From: Aeromicrobium piscarium
GTDB taxonomy: Bacteria > Actinomycetota > Actinomycetes > Propionibacteriales > Nocardioidaceae
Direction: 5' to 3'
Assembly: GCF_007421815.1 (NCBI RefSeq)
Contig: NZ_VLNT01000001.1
Span: forward strand, 62,001 to 126,000
Length of the DNA stretch: 64,000 bases
Position 1 is the stretch's first letter. Each line of letters starts with the position of its first letter. The notes under the pieces are model-generated. The model saw only the letters and a list, made by a program, of their open reading frames with translations, searched no databases and had not been told where the DNA came from. Shown here piece after piece: positions 9,111 through 17,160 of this stretch. The position numbers and the translations under genes are program-made.

Positions 9111-10516
9111 CGGACCATCTCCTCGATCGTGGCGTCCACGGCGGCACCGCAGTAGAAGCCCTGGCACCGGCCGTTCGTGGCGCGGGTGCGGCGGCTGACG
9201 CCGGAACGGTCCACGGCCGGCACCGTCGCGCAGAGGGCGTCGCGGACCTCGCCGAAGCTCACCCGCTCGCAGAAGCACACGAGTTCGCCATAGGCCGGAT
9301 CGCGGCGGATGACCTCGTCACGCTCGTAGGGACGGGGCCGCGCCTCGCCGATATTCGGCATCTGCGGAGGGTCGGCGAGCGAAGAGCGCCGGCGCAGCTC
9401 GACACCGGCATCGCTCAACAGTCCCTCGACGTATTCCGCGATCGCCATCGAGGCGGTCAGGCCGGTGGATCGGATGCCGCCGACGAGCAGATAGCGCTGC
9501 TCCGGATCGGGCTCGATCAGATAGTCGCCGTGGTCGATCGCGGCGCGCAGACCGGCATAGGCGGTCGTGACCTCTTCCTCGAAGAGCGTCGGCATGAGCC
9601 GCTCGCCCTTCTCGTGCAGGAAGGCGAAGCCGTTCTCGGAGGTACCGGTGGCGGTCTTGTCGTGCAGGTCCTCTGCCGTAGGGCCGAGCATGACGTTGCC
9701 GTAGACGGTTGGGCTCACCAGGACGCCCTTGCCGAGCTTGCTCGGGACGGGCAGGACGATCTTGTCGACCAGCGGACGCGCGAGCTTGTCGAAGACGAGC
9801 AGCTCGCCGCGTCGCGGCGTGACGGTGAAGCGGTCGAAGCCGAGGGCGCAGTCCAGCACGTCCGCGCCGAGACCGGCGGCGTTGATGAGCCAGCGGGCCG
9901 TGATGTCTCCGCGGCTGGTGTGCACCACGGTGGCGTCGTCGCCGACGGTGACACCGGTGACCTCCCGGCCGAGGAGGAGGGCGGCCCCGTTGTCGACGGC
10001 CTCGGTGGCGTAGGCGATCGACGGAGTCCACGGGCAGATGATCGTCTCGCCGGGCACCGTCAGTCCGCCGAGCGCCCCGGGGCCCAGATGGGGAAGCGTC
10101 GCGTAGACCGCATCGGCGTCGATGATCTCGCAGGCGTCGTAGCCGTTCTGCTCGGCCTTCTCGCGCAGTGAGGGCAGGTTCGCCAGCTCCTCGTCGGTCC
10201 AGGCGACGAGCAGGGCGCCGGTGCGCTCCATCGGGATGCCCGTCCGCTCGGCGTATTCGCCCAGCAGCGTGTAGCCCCGGCTGACCAGCCGGGACTCGAG
10301 GGTTCCGGGCTTGGCATCGAAGCCGGTGTGCAGGATCGCGGTGTTCGCCTTGCTCGTCCCCTCACCGACATCGTGGGCCGCATCGACGACCGCGATGTCC
10401 AGCTCGTAGCGGCTCAGCGCGCGGGCGATGGCCGTGCCGACCACGCCGGCGCCGACGATGGTGACGTCGTACACCCCGTCGATGCTGCGCATTGATCGCT
10501 CGCTGCGCTCGCTCAT
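9107..10516 (-). CDS. FAD-dependent glycerol-3-phosphate dehydrogenase-like protein with C-terminal Cys cluster
   Basis: Flavoprotein of 469 residues. The DAO domain starts with the FAD motif VTIVGAGVVGTAIARALS and includes NTAILHTGFDA near residue 60 and GGIRSTGLTAS near 335. The C-terminal 90 residues carry a BFD-like [2Fe-2S] pattern, CFCERV with a later GRCQGFYC, the arrangement seen in GlpA-type anaerobic glycerol-3-phosphate dehydrogenases. The start chosen is ATG 10516, which overlaps the kinase stop (ATGA); ATG 10492 is an alternative that removes eight residues. It probably oxidises the phosphorylated product of the kinase. Confidence 0.82.
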   Translation of the reverse strand: MSERSERSMRSIDGVYDVTIVGAGVVGTAIARALSRYELDIAVVDAAHDVGEGTSKANTAILHTGFDAKPGTLESRLVSRGYTLLGEYAERTGIPMERTGALLVAWTDEELANLPSLREKAEQNGYDACEIIDADAVYATLPHLGPGALGGLTVPGETIICPWTPSIAYATEAVDNGAALLLGREVTGVTVGDDATVVHTSRGDITARWLINAAGLGADVLDCALGFDRFTVTPRRGELLVFDKLARPLVDKIVLPVPSKLGKGVLVSPTVYGNVMLGPTAEDLHDKTATGTSENGFAFLHEKGERLMPTLFEEEVTTAYAGLRAAIDHGDYLIEPDPEQRYLLVGGIRSTGLTASMAIAEYVEGLLSDAGVELRRRSSLADPPQMPNIGEARPRPYERDEVIRRDPAYGELVCFCERVSFGEVRDALCATVPAVDRSGVSRRTRATNGRCQGFYCGAAVDATIEEMVR

Positions 10517-11925
10517 GAGACGTCCTTCCCGGTGAGGCCGGATTCCACCGCGGCGCGCCAGCGCGCCCGGAAGCCGGCGGCCTGCGCGGCCGTCCAGCGG
10601 GGCTCGTAGGTGCGGGCCGGCGACCATCCGACGAGCGCGTCGTCGAGGCTCAGGGAGTCGTCGAGGGCGAGGCGCGCGGTGGCGACGGCGCCGAGGGCGG
10701 TGGCGTGCTCGGAGCCGAAGACATCGACCGGCACCTGGGATAGATCGGCCTGCGCCTGCATGAGCGTCGCGCTGCGGGTGAGACCGCCGTCGACGCGGAG
10801 GCGTTCGGGGGCATCGCCCAGGTCGATCATCTCGGCGACGTGCGCCGCGATGCCCTCGAGCACCGCGCGCACGATCTCACCGCGTCCGGTCGACAGGCTC
10901 ATGCCGTGCAGTGAGGCACCGACATCCGAGCGCCACCAGGGCGCCGCGAGACCGGCGAAGGCGGGGGAGCAGAGGACACCGCCGGAGTCCTCCGCGGCGA
11001 TCGTGTCGAGCTCGGCGGCGGAGTCGATGAGGCCGAGGTCGCTCATCCACCGGACCGCGGAGGCCGCAGTGTAGACCTGTCCGTCGGCGCAGTAGGTGGT
11101 GTCGCCGCGCACGGTCCAGGCGACCGATGTGGCCAGGCCCCCGGGATGCGGCGAGGGATCGGAGCCGCGGTTGGCCAGCAGGAAGGCGCCCGTGCCATAG
11201 GTGCACTTGGCCGTTCCGGGCTGGATGCATCCCTCGGCGAGCAGCGCGGCCTGCTGGTCGACGATGAGCCCGCCCACGGGGATGTCACCGCCGAACGCGC
11301 TCGTGGTGCCGACGATCGCGTCGCTCGGCACGAGGGTGGGCAGCTCCTCGTCGCCCAGGCCGAACAGCTCCAGGAGCTCGGGATCCCAGTCGACGCGCGC
11401 GAGGTCGAGGATGAGGGACCTGCTCGCGGTGGAGGTGTCGGTCACGAACTCACCGGTCAGCCGGTGCACCAGCCACGTGTCGCTCGTGGTGACGACACCG
11501 TGGCGGGTCACCTCGCGCCGCAGCCAGGTCATCTTGGGAGCGGAGAAGTAGGGGTCGAGGAGCAGCCCCGTGCGCTCGTGGATCAGGTCGGCGTGATCGG
11601 TGAGGCCGGCGCAGACCGGCTCGGACTGCCGGTCCTGCCAGACGAGGGCCGGGGTCAGGGGCTCACCGGTCGACCGGTCCCAGGCCAGCACCGTCTCGCC
11701 CTGGTTCGCCAGTGAGACGGCCTCGATCGTCGCGCCGGCCTTGGCGACGGCGTCGCGTCCGCTCGTCAGCACGCTCTGCCACAGCGCCTCCGGGTCCTGT
11801 TCGACGACGCCTCCGGGGCGGTATTCCGGCCGCACCCGGCGCTCGGCGACCGCCAGCACCTCGTCCCCCTCGACGACGATCGCCTTGGTGCTGGACGTGC
11901 CCTGATCGATGGCGAGGATCGCCAC
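10513..11925 (-). CDS. FGGY-family carbohydrate kinase, glycerol-kinase-like
   Basis: ATP-dependent sugar/polyol kinase of about 470 residues. The N-terminal phosphate motif is ILAIDQGTSSTKA, and the family motifs GTAKCTYGTGAFLL (about 250) and RVDGGLTRSATLMQ (about 390) are present. Glycerol kinases normally have about 500 residues, so this is slightly short. Start GTG 11925 is preferred to GTG 11931, since GGGGAGGA lies at proper distance from the former and abuts the latter. It heads a leftward operon with two flavoenzymes and a permease. Glycerol is the best guess; another polyol or amino alcohol is possible. Confidence 0.8.
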   Translation of the reverse strand: MAILAIDQGTSSTKAIVVEGDEVLAVAERRVRPEYRPGGVVEQDPEALWQSVLTSGRDAVAKAGATIEAVSLANQGETVLAWDRSTGEPLTPALVWQDRQSEPVCAGLTDHADLIHERTGLLLDPYFSAPKMTWLRREVTRHGVVTTSDTWLVHRLTGEFVTDTSTASRSLILDLARVDWDPELLELFGLGDEELPTLVPSDAIVGTTSAFGGDIPVGGLIVDQQAALLAEGCIQPGTAKCTYGTGAFLLANRGSDPSPHPGGLATSVAWTVRGDTTYCADGQVYTAASAVRWMSDLGLIDSAAELDTIAAEDSGGVLCSPAFAGLAAPWWRSDVGASLHGMSLSTGRGEIVRAVLEGIAAHVAEMIDLGDAPERLRVDGGLTRSATLMQAQADLSQVPVDVFGSEHATALGAVATARLALDDSLSLDDALVGWSPARTYEPRWTAAQAAGFRARWRAAVESGLTGKDVS

Positions 11926-11938
11926 GTTCACTCCTCCC

Positions 11939-11969
11939 CGGGAAACCGAAACATGCCCGTAATTTCCCG
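11939..11969. promoter_or_regulatory. inverted repeat upstream of the kinase operon
   Basis: CGGGAAA at 11939-11945 and TTTCCCG at 11963-11969 face each other just upstream of the kinase start, next to an AT-rich AAGTTAAC. Position and symmetry fit a repressor operator, perhaps for the DeoR protein. This is inference. Confidence 0.4.
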
Positions 11970-12024
11970 AAGTTAACCGTTACTGCCCGATAGTGTGGAG
12001 GAATGGTCACGCCCGTGTCAAGCG

Positions 12025-12684
12025 TCACCAGCGGGCGGCCCGAACCGGCGTCCCCGGCAGGGCCCGGCCGAGGCGGCCGAGGAGCGCGTCGTCGCCGTCG
12101 ACGAGCACGACCGCGTCGGCGCCGCGCATCATCGGCAGATCGTGCGCGGAGTCGCTGTAGACGAGGTCCCACTCCCGCCAGCCCAGGGCGGCGAGACGGG
12201 CGACCTTGCGCTCGCCGAAGCAGTGGTCGTCCCATCGCAAACGACCTCGATGACCGGAGACGACCGAGGCGCACACGCGGACGGGCAGGTCCAGCGCCCG
12301 CGCCCACGCCTCGATCAGCGGCGTCATCCCGGCGGAGACGATCGTCACCTCATGGCCCTGAGCGATGAGGGAGCGTGCCTCCTCCACCGCCGCGGGGCGT
12401 GTCATCGAGGGATCGTTGGCGAGGGCGGAGCCGAACTCGGACAACTCGGCGATGAGCTCATCGGCCGGCTGCCCGGAGAAGGCGATGTCCATCAGGCGCC
12501 GGGTGACGCGAGTCCGCGCCGGCGGCCTTCGCGATGTCAGGGCGAATCCCGCGAGCCATGGGGCGGCACGTGCCAGCAGTAAAGGTCGGGCACGCAGCCG
12601 CGGCACCAGCCACGCGGCGGTCGAGTCCGTGGTGGTGAACACGCCGTCGAAGTCCATGACGATCCGTCGCGGGGAAGAGCTCAC
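12025..12684 (-). CDS. HAD-family phosphatase (phosphoserine-phosphatase-like)
   Basis: Cytosolic phosphohydrolase of 219 residues with all four HAD motifs: nucleophile DFDGVFTTTD at residue 11, motif II VTIVSAG near 113, a lysine in GERKVARL near 158, and SDSAHDLPMM near 176. A helical C1-type cap lies between motifs I and II. The HAD-IB subgroup includes phosphoserine phosphatases and lipid or sugar phosphatases; the substrate here is not evident. The 93-base gap to the kinase gene holds the kinase promoter region. Confidence 0.82.
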   Translation of the reverse strand: MSSSPRRIVMDFDGVFTTTDSTAAWLVPRLRARPLLLARAAPWLAGFALTSRRPPARTRVTRRLMDIAFSGQPADELIAELSEFGSALANDPSMTRPAAVEEARSLIAQGHEVTIVSAGMTPLIEAWARALDLPVRVCASVVSGHRGRLRWDDHCFGERKVARLAALGWREWDLVYSDSAHDLPMMRGADAVVLVDGDDALLGRLGRALPGTPVRAARW

Positions 12685-12751
12685 CGGCCCAGGATGTCAG
12701 CCCTGCCCGCATCTGCCCGAAACCGACATCGCCCGTCTACCTCAGGCCGGC

Positions 12752-12866
12752 GGCGGTACGTCATCAACCTCACGCCATCAGGCGCGGTAGGTCATCAACC
12801 TCATCACGCCCTCGAGGGGTTGACCAGTTACCGCCGTGCCGAGGGAGAGGTTGATGGACTACCGCG
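12752..12866. repeat. four-unit inverted array, family B, copy 1
   Basis: Two direct copies of a roughly 20-bp motif (GGCGGTACGTCATCAACCTC and a variant) start 31 bases apart, followed by two copies in the opposite orientation (GGTTGACC..TTACCGCC and GGTTGATGGACTACCGC), also 31 bases apart. The anchor GGTA at 12786 and its mirror TACC at 12829 are 43 bases apart. The same geometry recurs exactly at 14732-14846. Confidence 0.85.
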
Positions 12867-12884
12867 AGGTGGGCGGGTGGGTGC

Positions 12885-13760
12885 TCAGGTCGACGGGCCG
12901 TCGAGGAGGCTCTGGGCGGCGCCGGCGGCGCGGGCGCCGTAGGAGCCGCCGAAGAGCAGCGTGTGCACGAGCAGCGGATGCAGTTGGTGCAGCGCGACCC
13001 GGTCCCGCCATCCCTCGGCGAGCGGTGCTGCCTCGTCGTAGGCCTCGAGGATGCGCTGGAGGTGAGGTGCCCCGAACAGCGCCAGCATCGCGAGATCGGT
13101 CTCACGGTGTCCACCGTGGGCCGCCGGGTCGATCACCCAGACGGCACCCTCGGCACCCCACACCACATTGCCCGACCACAGGTCGCCGTGAAGGCGCGCC
13201 GGGGGCTCTGCCGGTCCGGAGAAGGAATGGATCTTGCGCATCGCGGCCTCGATCGTGGACGCCTCGTCCGAGGTCAGATGGCCACGGTCGACGGCGGCGC
13301 GCACATAGGGCATGACCCGGCGGGACGCGTAGAACTCCTCCCACGTCGGCAGCGGGCGGTTGGGCAGCGGCGCGACGCCGATATATCCGTCACGCTCCGC
13401 GCCGAAGGTGGGTGCACCAGCGGCGTGGGTCGTGGCGAGCGCCCTGCCGAACTGCTCTGCCAGCTCCTGCGAGGGCTTGCCCGGTTCGATCCAGGCGATC
13501 ACGAGGCAGTCGTCGTCGACGCCGAGGACCTCGGGAGTGGGGACGCCGCCCGCCTCGCCGAGCCAGCGCAGCCCTTCGGCCTCGCGCCGGAACAGTCCCT
13601 CGGGGGCCTGCGGACGCGTCTTGATGATCGCGCCGCGGCCGTCGGTGAGGCGAAGCCGGGTGGCGGTGCAGATGTCGCCGCCGGCGACCGGGGTGGTGGA
13701 GACGACGGCGGTTCCCAGCAGTGCCTCTGCCCGCGCCGCCGTTCCTGCCATCCTCGCCAT
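12885..13760 (-). CDS. fructosamine kinase family protein
   Basis: Kinase of 291 residues in the fructosamine-3-kinase branch of the aminoglycoside/choline kinase fold. The catalytic loop is RLHGDLWSGNVVW near residue 190 and the metal-binding motif VIDPAAHGG follows near 208, as in FN3K proteins. Residues GGDICTATRLRL near 27 form the nucleotide-binding loop. Bacterial members phosphorylate ketosamine adducts on proteins or small molecules, starting deglycation. It lies upstream of no obvious partner and is bounded by repeat arrays on both sides of a three-gene block. Confidence 0.88.
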   Translation of the reverse strand: MARMAGTAARAEALLGTAVVSTTPVAGGDICTATRLRLTDGRGAIIKTRPQAPEGLFRREAEGLRWLGEAGGVPTPEVLGVDDDCLVIAWIEPGKPSQELAEQFGRALATTHAAGAPTFGAERDGYIGVAPLPNRPLPTWEEFYASRRVMPYVRAAVDRGHLTSDEASTIEAAMRKIHSFSGPAEPPARLHGDLWSGNVVWGAEGAVWVIDPAAHGGHRETDLAMLALFGAPHLQRILEAYDEAAPLAEGWRDRVALHQLHPLLVHTLLFGGSYGARAAGAAQSLLDGPST

Positions 13761-13787
13761 GCCCCCGACGTTACCGGAGGACCCGTA

Positions 13788-14282
13788 TCAGCTCTGTCGC
13801 GAAGCGATCAGCGCCGGAATCTCGGCGACGAGGGCGTCGCTCGTGCGCTCGATCATGGCGAGGACCTCCACGAATCCCTCCTCGCCGCCGAACCAGGGAT
13901 CGGGCACCTCGATGTCCTGCTCCGTCGCCTGCGGGTCGAAGCTGCGGAACATCCGCAGCCGTTCGCTGTCGGCGACGGTGGGGGCGAGCTCGGCCATGTC
14001 GGCGTAGTTGCTCTCGTCCATCGCGAGGAGGAGATCGTTCTCGGCGTACCAGTCGGTGGTGAACTTGCGGGCGACGTGCTGCGAGGCGTCGTACCCGGCC
14101 TGGGTGAGCCGGTCCGCCGCTCGCGGGTCCATGGGGTCGCCGGTGTGCCAGCCCCCGGTGCCGGACGAGACGATCTCGACATCGTCCACCCCGGCCTCCT
14201 CGAGCTTCTTCTCCAGGACGACGTGTGCCATCGGGGAGCGGCAGATATTGCCCAGGCAGACCACGGCGATGCGATAGGTCAC
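13788..14282 (-). CDS. low-molecular-weight protein tyrosine phosphatase
   Basis: Phosphatase of 164 residues. The P-loop is VCLGNICRSPMA at residues 8-19 (Cx5R-S with the catalytic cysteine), and the general acid aspartate is in EVPDPWFGG near 125, both diagnostic of LMW-PTPs. It hydrolyses phosphotyrosine or similar phosphoesters in the cytosol. Start is GTG 14282, with GGGGAG upstream that overlaps the end of the preceding membrane protein gene; the two are closely spaced and probably cotranscribed. Confidence 0.93.
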   Translation of the reverse strand: MTYRIAVVCLGNICRSPMAHVVLEKKLEEAGVDDVEIVSSGTGGWHTGDPMDPRAADRLTQAGYDASQHVARKFTTDWYAENDLLLAMDESNYADMAELAPTVADSERLRMFRSFDPQATEQDIEVPDPWFGGEEGFVEVLAMIERTSDALVAEIPALIASRQS

Positions 14283-14286
14283 CGGG

Positions 14287-14673
14287 TCACTCCCCGATGA
14301 TGGCGTTGACGACGGTCTGTGCGATCGAGATGACGATCGAGGCGAGCACCGCCCACCAGAATCCGTCGACGAAGAACTCGATCGCGAACTGGCCGGTGAT
14401 CCATTCGGTCAGCATCAGCAGCAGGGCATTGATGACCACGAGCAGCAGTCCGAGGGTCAGGATGATGAACGGCAGCGAGAGCAGTTTGACGATCGGGCCG
14501 AGCAGCATGTTCACGATGGTGAACACCATGCCGACGATTGCCAGGGCGAGGACGCGGTTGGCGGTGGTCTCGCCGGGGTCGCCGATGTTCATGTGATCGC
14601 CGAGCAGCAACGCGGCGAAGGCCAGCGCGAGACTGCTCGCGAACCAGGTGGAGATGAAGCGTGCCATGAGCAC
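14287..14673 (-). CDS. phage-holin-family (4TMS) membrane protein
   Basis: Small integral membrane protein of 128 residues with four hydrophobic segments (about 8-25, 38-58, 62-82 and 100-125) and the motif MLLGPIVKLLSLPFIILTLGL typical of the phage holin family IV found in many actinobacterial chromosomes, where it is not phage-related. GTG 14673 or ATG 14667 may start it. Function is unknown; it is coupled with the tyrosine phosphatase gene. Confidence 0.78.
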   Translation of the reverse strand: MLMARFISTWFASSLALAFAALLLGDHMNIGDPGETTANRVLALAIVGMVFTIVNMLLGPIVKLLSLPFIILTLGLLLVVINALLLMLTEWITGQFAIEFFVDGFWWAVLASIVISIAQTVVNAIIGE

Positions 14674-14731
14674 ATTGTCCCAGGGCGAACCTCGGGCCGC
14701 TCGATCGCCTCATCGGCGCGCCGAGGTCGGT

Positions 14732-14846
14732 GGCGGTGCGGCAGCAACCTCACCTCGCGGGTGGCGGTAGCTGGTCAACGTTATGCGGGTGCGGTGGGGT
14801 TGATGACGTACCGCCAGCACGGGCGTGGGGTTGATGGCGTACCGCC
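14732..14846. repeat. four-unit inverted array, family B, copy 2
   Basis: Same layout as 12752-12866: GGCGGTGCGGCAGCAACCTC and a variant 31 bases later, then GGTTGATGACGTACCGCC and GGTTGATGGCGTACCGCC, again 31 bases apart, with the two anchors (14766 and 14809) 43 bases apart. The spacers differ from copy 1, so spacing is conserved more than sequence. Confidence 0.85.
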
Positions 14847-14861
14847 GCCGGGCCGAGCTGG

Positions 14862-15824
14862 TCAGGTCGGGGGCGGGAGCTCCTGCGGGGAGGCGAGTCG
14901 TGCGGTCTGCGCGACCACGACTCCGGTGAGCACCACGAACACGCCGATCGACTGCGCCAGGCTGAGCACCTCGGCGTACCAGAGCCAGCCCGTCACGAGC
15001 GCGACCACGGGCTCGAGCATCGCGACCACCGAGGCACGGGTGCTCGGGATGTACTGCATCGCCGCGAGATAGAGGAAGAACGGCGTGACGGTGCCGAGCA
15101 GCACGATGTAGATCATCGCCACCCACACCGGTGCCGTGAGATGGTCGAGCCGGCCGAGCAGCGTCGACTCCTCCCCGAGCACGTCGATGGCATTCCACGC
15201 CGGTTCATACAGATTGGAGACCACCGCCGCGAGGCCGAAGGACCACACCACGACGTGCAGCGGACTCGATCCTCCCTCAGCCGCCGTCAGGGCCTCGCCG
15301 ATGAGGAAGTAGCTCGCCAGGCACACGGCCGACAGGAGGCCGACGAGCAGGCCGACGGTCTCGATCGTCAGCCCGTCCCACACCTGGCCCACGAGCGCCA
15401 GCCCGACGAGCGAGACGGCGATGGCCGGATAGAGCCGCGGGTGCACGGGTTCGCGCCGCACGAAGCGCACCCACAGCACGACGAGCGCGGGGGCCAGGTA
15501 CTCCAGCAGCAGCGCGATGCCGAGGGGGAGGCGGTTGATGGTGACGTTGTAGGCCGCCTGCACGCCCAGCACCCCGACGATCGCGAGGGCCGCCATCAGC
15601 ACCGCCGCGCGGCCGCGCGGCACCCGGAACGCGGAGCGGTCGAAGACGAGGGCCAGGGCGATGAAGGTGAGTGCGGCGCAGGTGAGGCGGAAGGTCGTGT
15701 AGGTGTCGATCGGAAGTCCGGCCTGCACGGGGATGCGGGAGACGCCGGCGTTCACGCCGAAGGTGACGGCAGCGGTGACCACGAGGGCGTAGCCGATGAC
15801 GGCGGGACGTGATGACACCGGCAC
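14862..15824 (-). CDS. EamA-family drug/metabolite transporter
   Basis: Integral membrane exporter of 320 residues with ten predicted helices in two EamA repeats; the first repeat begins VIGYALVVTAAVTFGVNAGVS and the second has PSTRASVVAMLEPVVALVTGWLW, a hallmark of the DMT superfamily (A-x-x-EPV). Members export amino acids, purines or metabolites. Start is GTG 15824. It is divergent from the aminotransferase gene with a 28-base gap, so both promoters overlap. Confidence 0.85.
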   Translation of the reverse strand: MPVSSRPAVIGYALVVTAAVTFGVNAGVSRIPVQAGLPIDTYTTFRLTCAALTFIALALVFDRSAFRVPRGRAAVLMAALAIVGVLGVQAAYNVTINRLPLGIALLLEYLAPALVVLWVRFVRREPVHPRLYPAIAVSLVGLALVGQVWDGLTIETVGLLVGLLSAVCLASYFLIGEALTAAEGGSSPLHVVVWSFGLAAVVSNLYEPAWNAIDVLGEESTLLGRLDHLTAPVWVAMIYIVLLGTVTPFFLYLAAMQYIPSTRASVVAMLEPVVALVTGWLWYAEVLSLAQSIGVFVVLTGVVVAQTARLASPQELPPPT

Positions 15825-15852
15825 ATCCTCGCAGGGTCACTAGGGTGGCGCC

Positions 15853-16917
15853 ATGTCCACCGTTCCGAGACCGCGCGCCGTCTTCGAGCGGCTTCCTGCC
15901 TACCGTGCGGGGCGGCCGGCGCCCGACGATGCGCACAAGCTGTCGAGCAACGAGAACCCGTTCCCGCCGCTGCCGAATGTCCTCTCCGCCGCCACCCGCG
16001 AGCTGGGCCGGATGAACCGCTACCCCGATGCCGGGATGGGCCGGCTCTACGCGGCGATCGCGGCCCATCTCGGGGTGGAGGAGGAGCGTCTCGCGGCCGG
16101 CACGGGCTCGGTCGGCGCCCTCTTCACGCTGCTCTCCGCCTACTGCGATCCCGGCGACGAGGTCGTCTACGCGTGGCGCAGTTTCGAGGCCTATCCGATC
16201 GGCATCGAGCTCGCGGGCGCCACGCCGGTTCCCGTCCCGCTTCGGCCCGATGCCACGCACGATCTGCCGGCGATGGCGGCCGCTGTCACCGGGCGCACCC
16301 GCGTGGTGCTGGTGTGCACACCCAACAACCCGACGGGTCCCGTCGTCGCGCGCCGGGAGCTGGACGCCTTCCTGGCGGGGGTGCCGCCACATGTGCTGGT
16401 GGTGATCGACGAGGCCTATGTCGAATTCGTGCGTGATCTCGATGCCGCCTCCGGCCTGGACTCCCTCGCACGTCACGGCAATGTCGTGGTCCTCCGCACC
16501 TTCTCCAAGGCCTACGGGCTCGCCGGGTTACGCGTCGGCTATCTCGTGGCGCATCCGGAGGTCGCCGCGGTCGTGCGCACGGCGACTCCGCCGTTCGCCG
16601 TCAGCGACCTCGCGATCGCCGCGGTCGCGGCGTCCCTGGACGAGCTCGACGAGCTCGACGAACGCGTCGAAGCGGTGGTCGCCGAACGCGATGCGATGGC
16701 AGCGACGCTGCGCGCCAGAGGCTGGGCGATTCCCGAGTCGCACACCAACTTCCTGTGGCTCCCGCTCGGGGACGATGCCGTGACCTTCGCCGAGCACGCC
16801 TGGCCCGTCTCCGTGCGCCCCTTCGCGGGGGAGGGGGTCCGCGTCACGCTCGGCGATCCGGCCGTCAACCGCGAGTTCCTCGACAGGATCGAGGGGTGGC
16901 ACCGCGCGATCGAGTAG
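15853..16917 (+). CDS. histidinol-phosphate / aromatic amino acid aminotransferase
   Basis: PLP-dependent class I/II aminotransferase of 354 residues. It shows the HisC family pattern: KLSSNENPFPPLP near residue 29, TPNNPTGPV near 158, IDEAYVEF near 187 and the PLP lysine in FSKAYGLAGLRVGY near 218. It lies outside a histidine operon, so it may be the actinobacterial phenylalanine (Pat) variant rather than HisC; both share these motifs. The start lies 28 bases from the divergent exporter gene. Confidence 0.85.
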   Translation: MSTVPRPRAVFERLPAYRAGRPAPDDAHKLSSNENPFPPLPNVLSAATRELGRMNRYPDAGMGRLYAAIAAHLGVEEERLAAGTGSVGALFTLLSAYCDPGDEVVYAWRSFEAYPIGIELAGATPVPVPLRPDATHDLPAMAAAVTGRTRVVLVCTPNNPTGPVVARRELDAFLAGVPPHVLVVIDEAYVEFVRDLDAASGLDSLARHGNVVVLRTFSKAYGLAGLRVGYLVAHPEVAAVVRTATPPFAVSDLAIAAVAASLDELDELDERVEAVVAERDAMAATLRARGWAIPESHTNFLWLPLGDDAVTFAEHAWPVSVRPFAGEGVRVTLGDPAVNREFLDRIEGWHRAIE

Positions 16918-17052
16918 CCGCTGGGGTACTTCCAGCCAGGGGAGGGGCGGCGTATCGGGTCGTCCTGCTCAGGACATCGCCGCGATGAAGGCGACCTCCG
17001 CCGCTCGCCCACGGAGGCTGGCATCGCGGCGGTGAGGCGGCTACGCTGATCT

Positions 17053-17078
17053 CACGATGTGAGCACCATCACATCGTG
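17053..17078. promoter_or_regulatory. 26-bp perfect palindrome upstream of the 2-oxoacid dehydrogenase operon
   Basis: CACGATGTGA and TCACATCGTG face each other with a 6-base spacer, 83 bases before the E1 alpha start. The length and symmetry fit an operator for a dimeric regulator of branched-chain amino acid catabolism. Which regulator binds is unknown. The rest of the 243-base gap (16918-17160) shows no gene. Confidence 0.6.
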
Positions 17079-17160
17079 GCGCACCCGATTCCGCCACCCC
17101 TGGAATCAGCGCCCCAGACACCGCCGGCGGCACCCCGCCCGGCGGCGATTGGAGGATCGC

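Noticed and set aside
12963..14300. 445-codon plus-strand open frame
   Set aside because: Antisense to the fructosamine kinase and LMW-PTP genes, both with catalytic motifs.
12752..14846. Possible CRISPR arrays
   Set aside because: Only four units each, with inverted halves and about 11-base spacers; not a CRISPR layout and no cas genes.
15277..16476. 399-codon minus-strand open frame
   Set aside because: Spans across two real divergent genes (exporter and aminotransferase); no RBS or domain.
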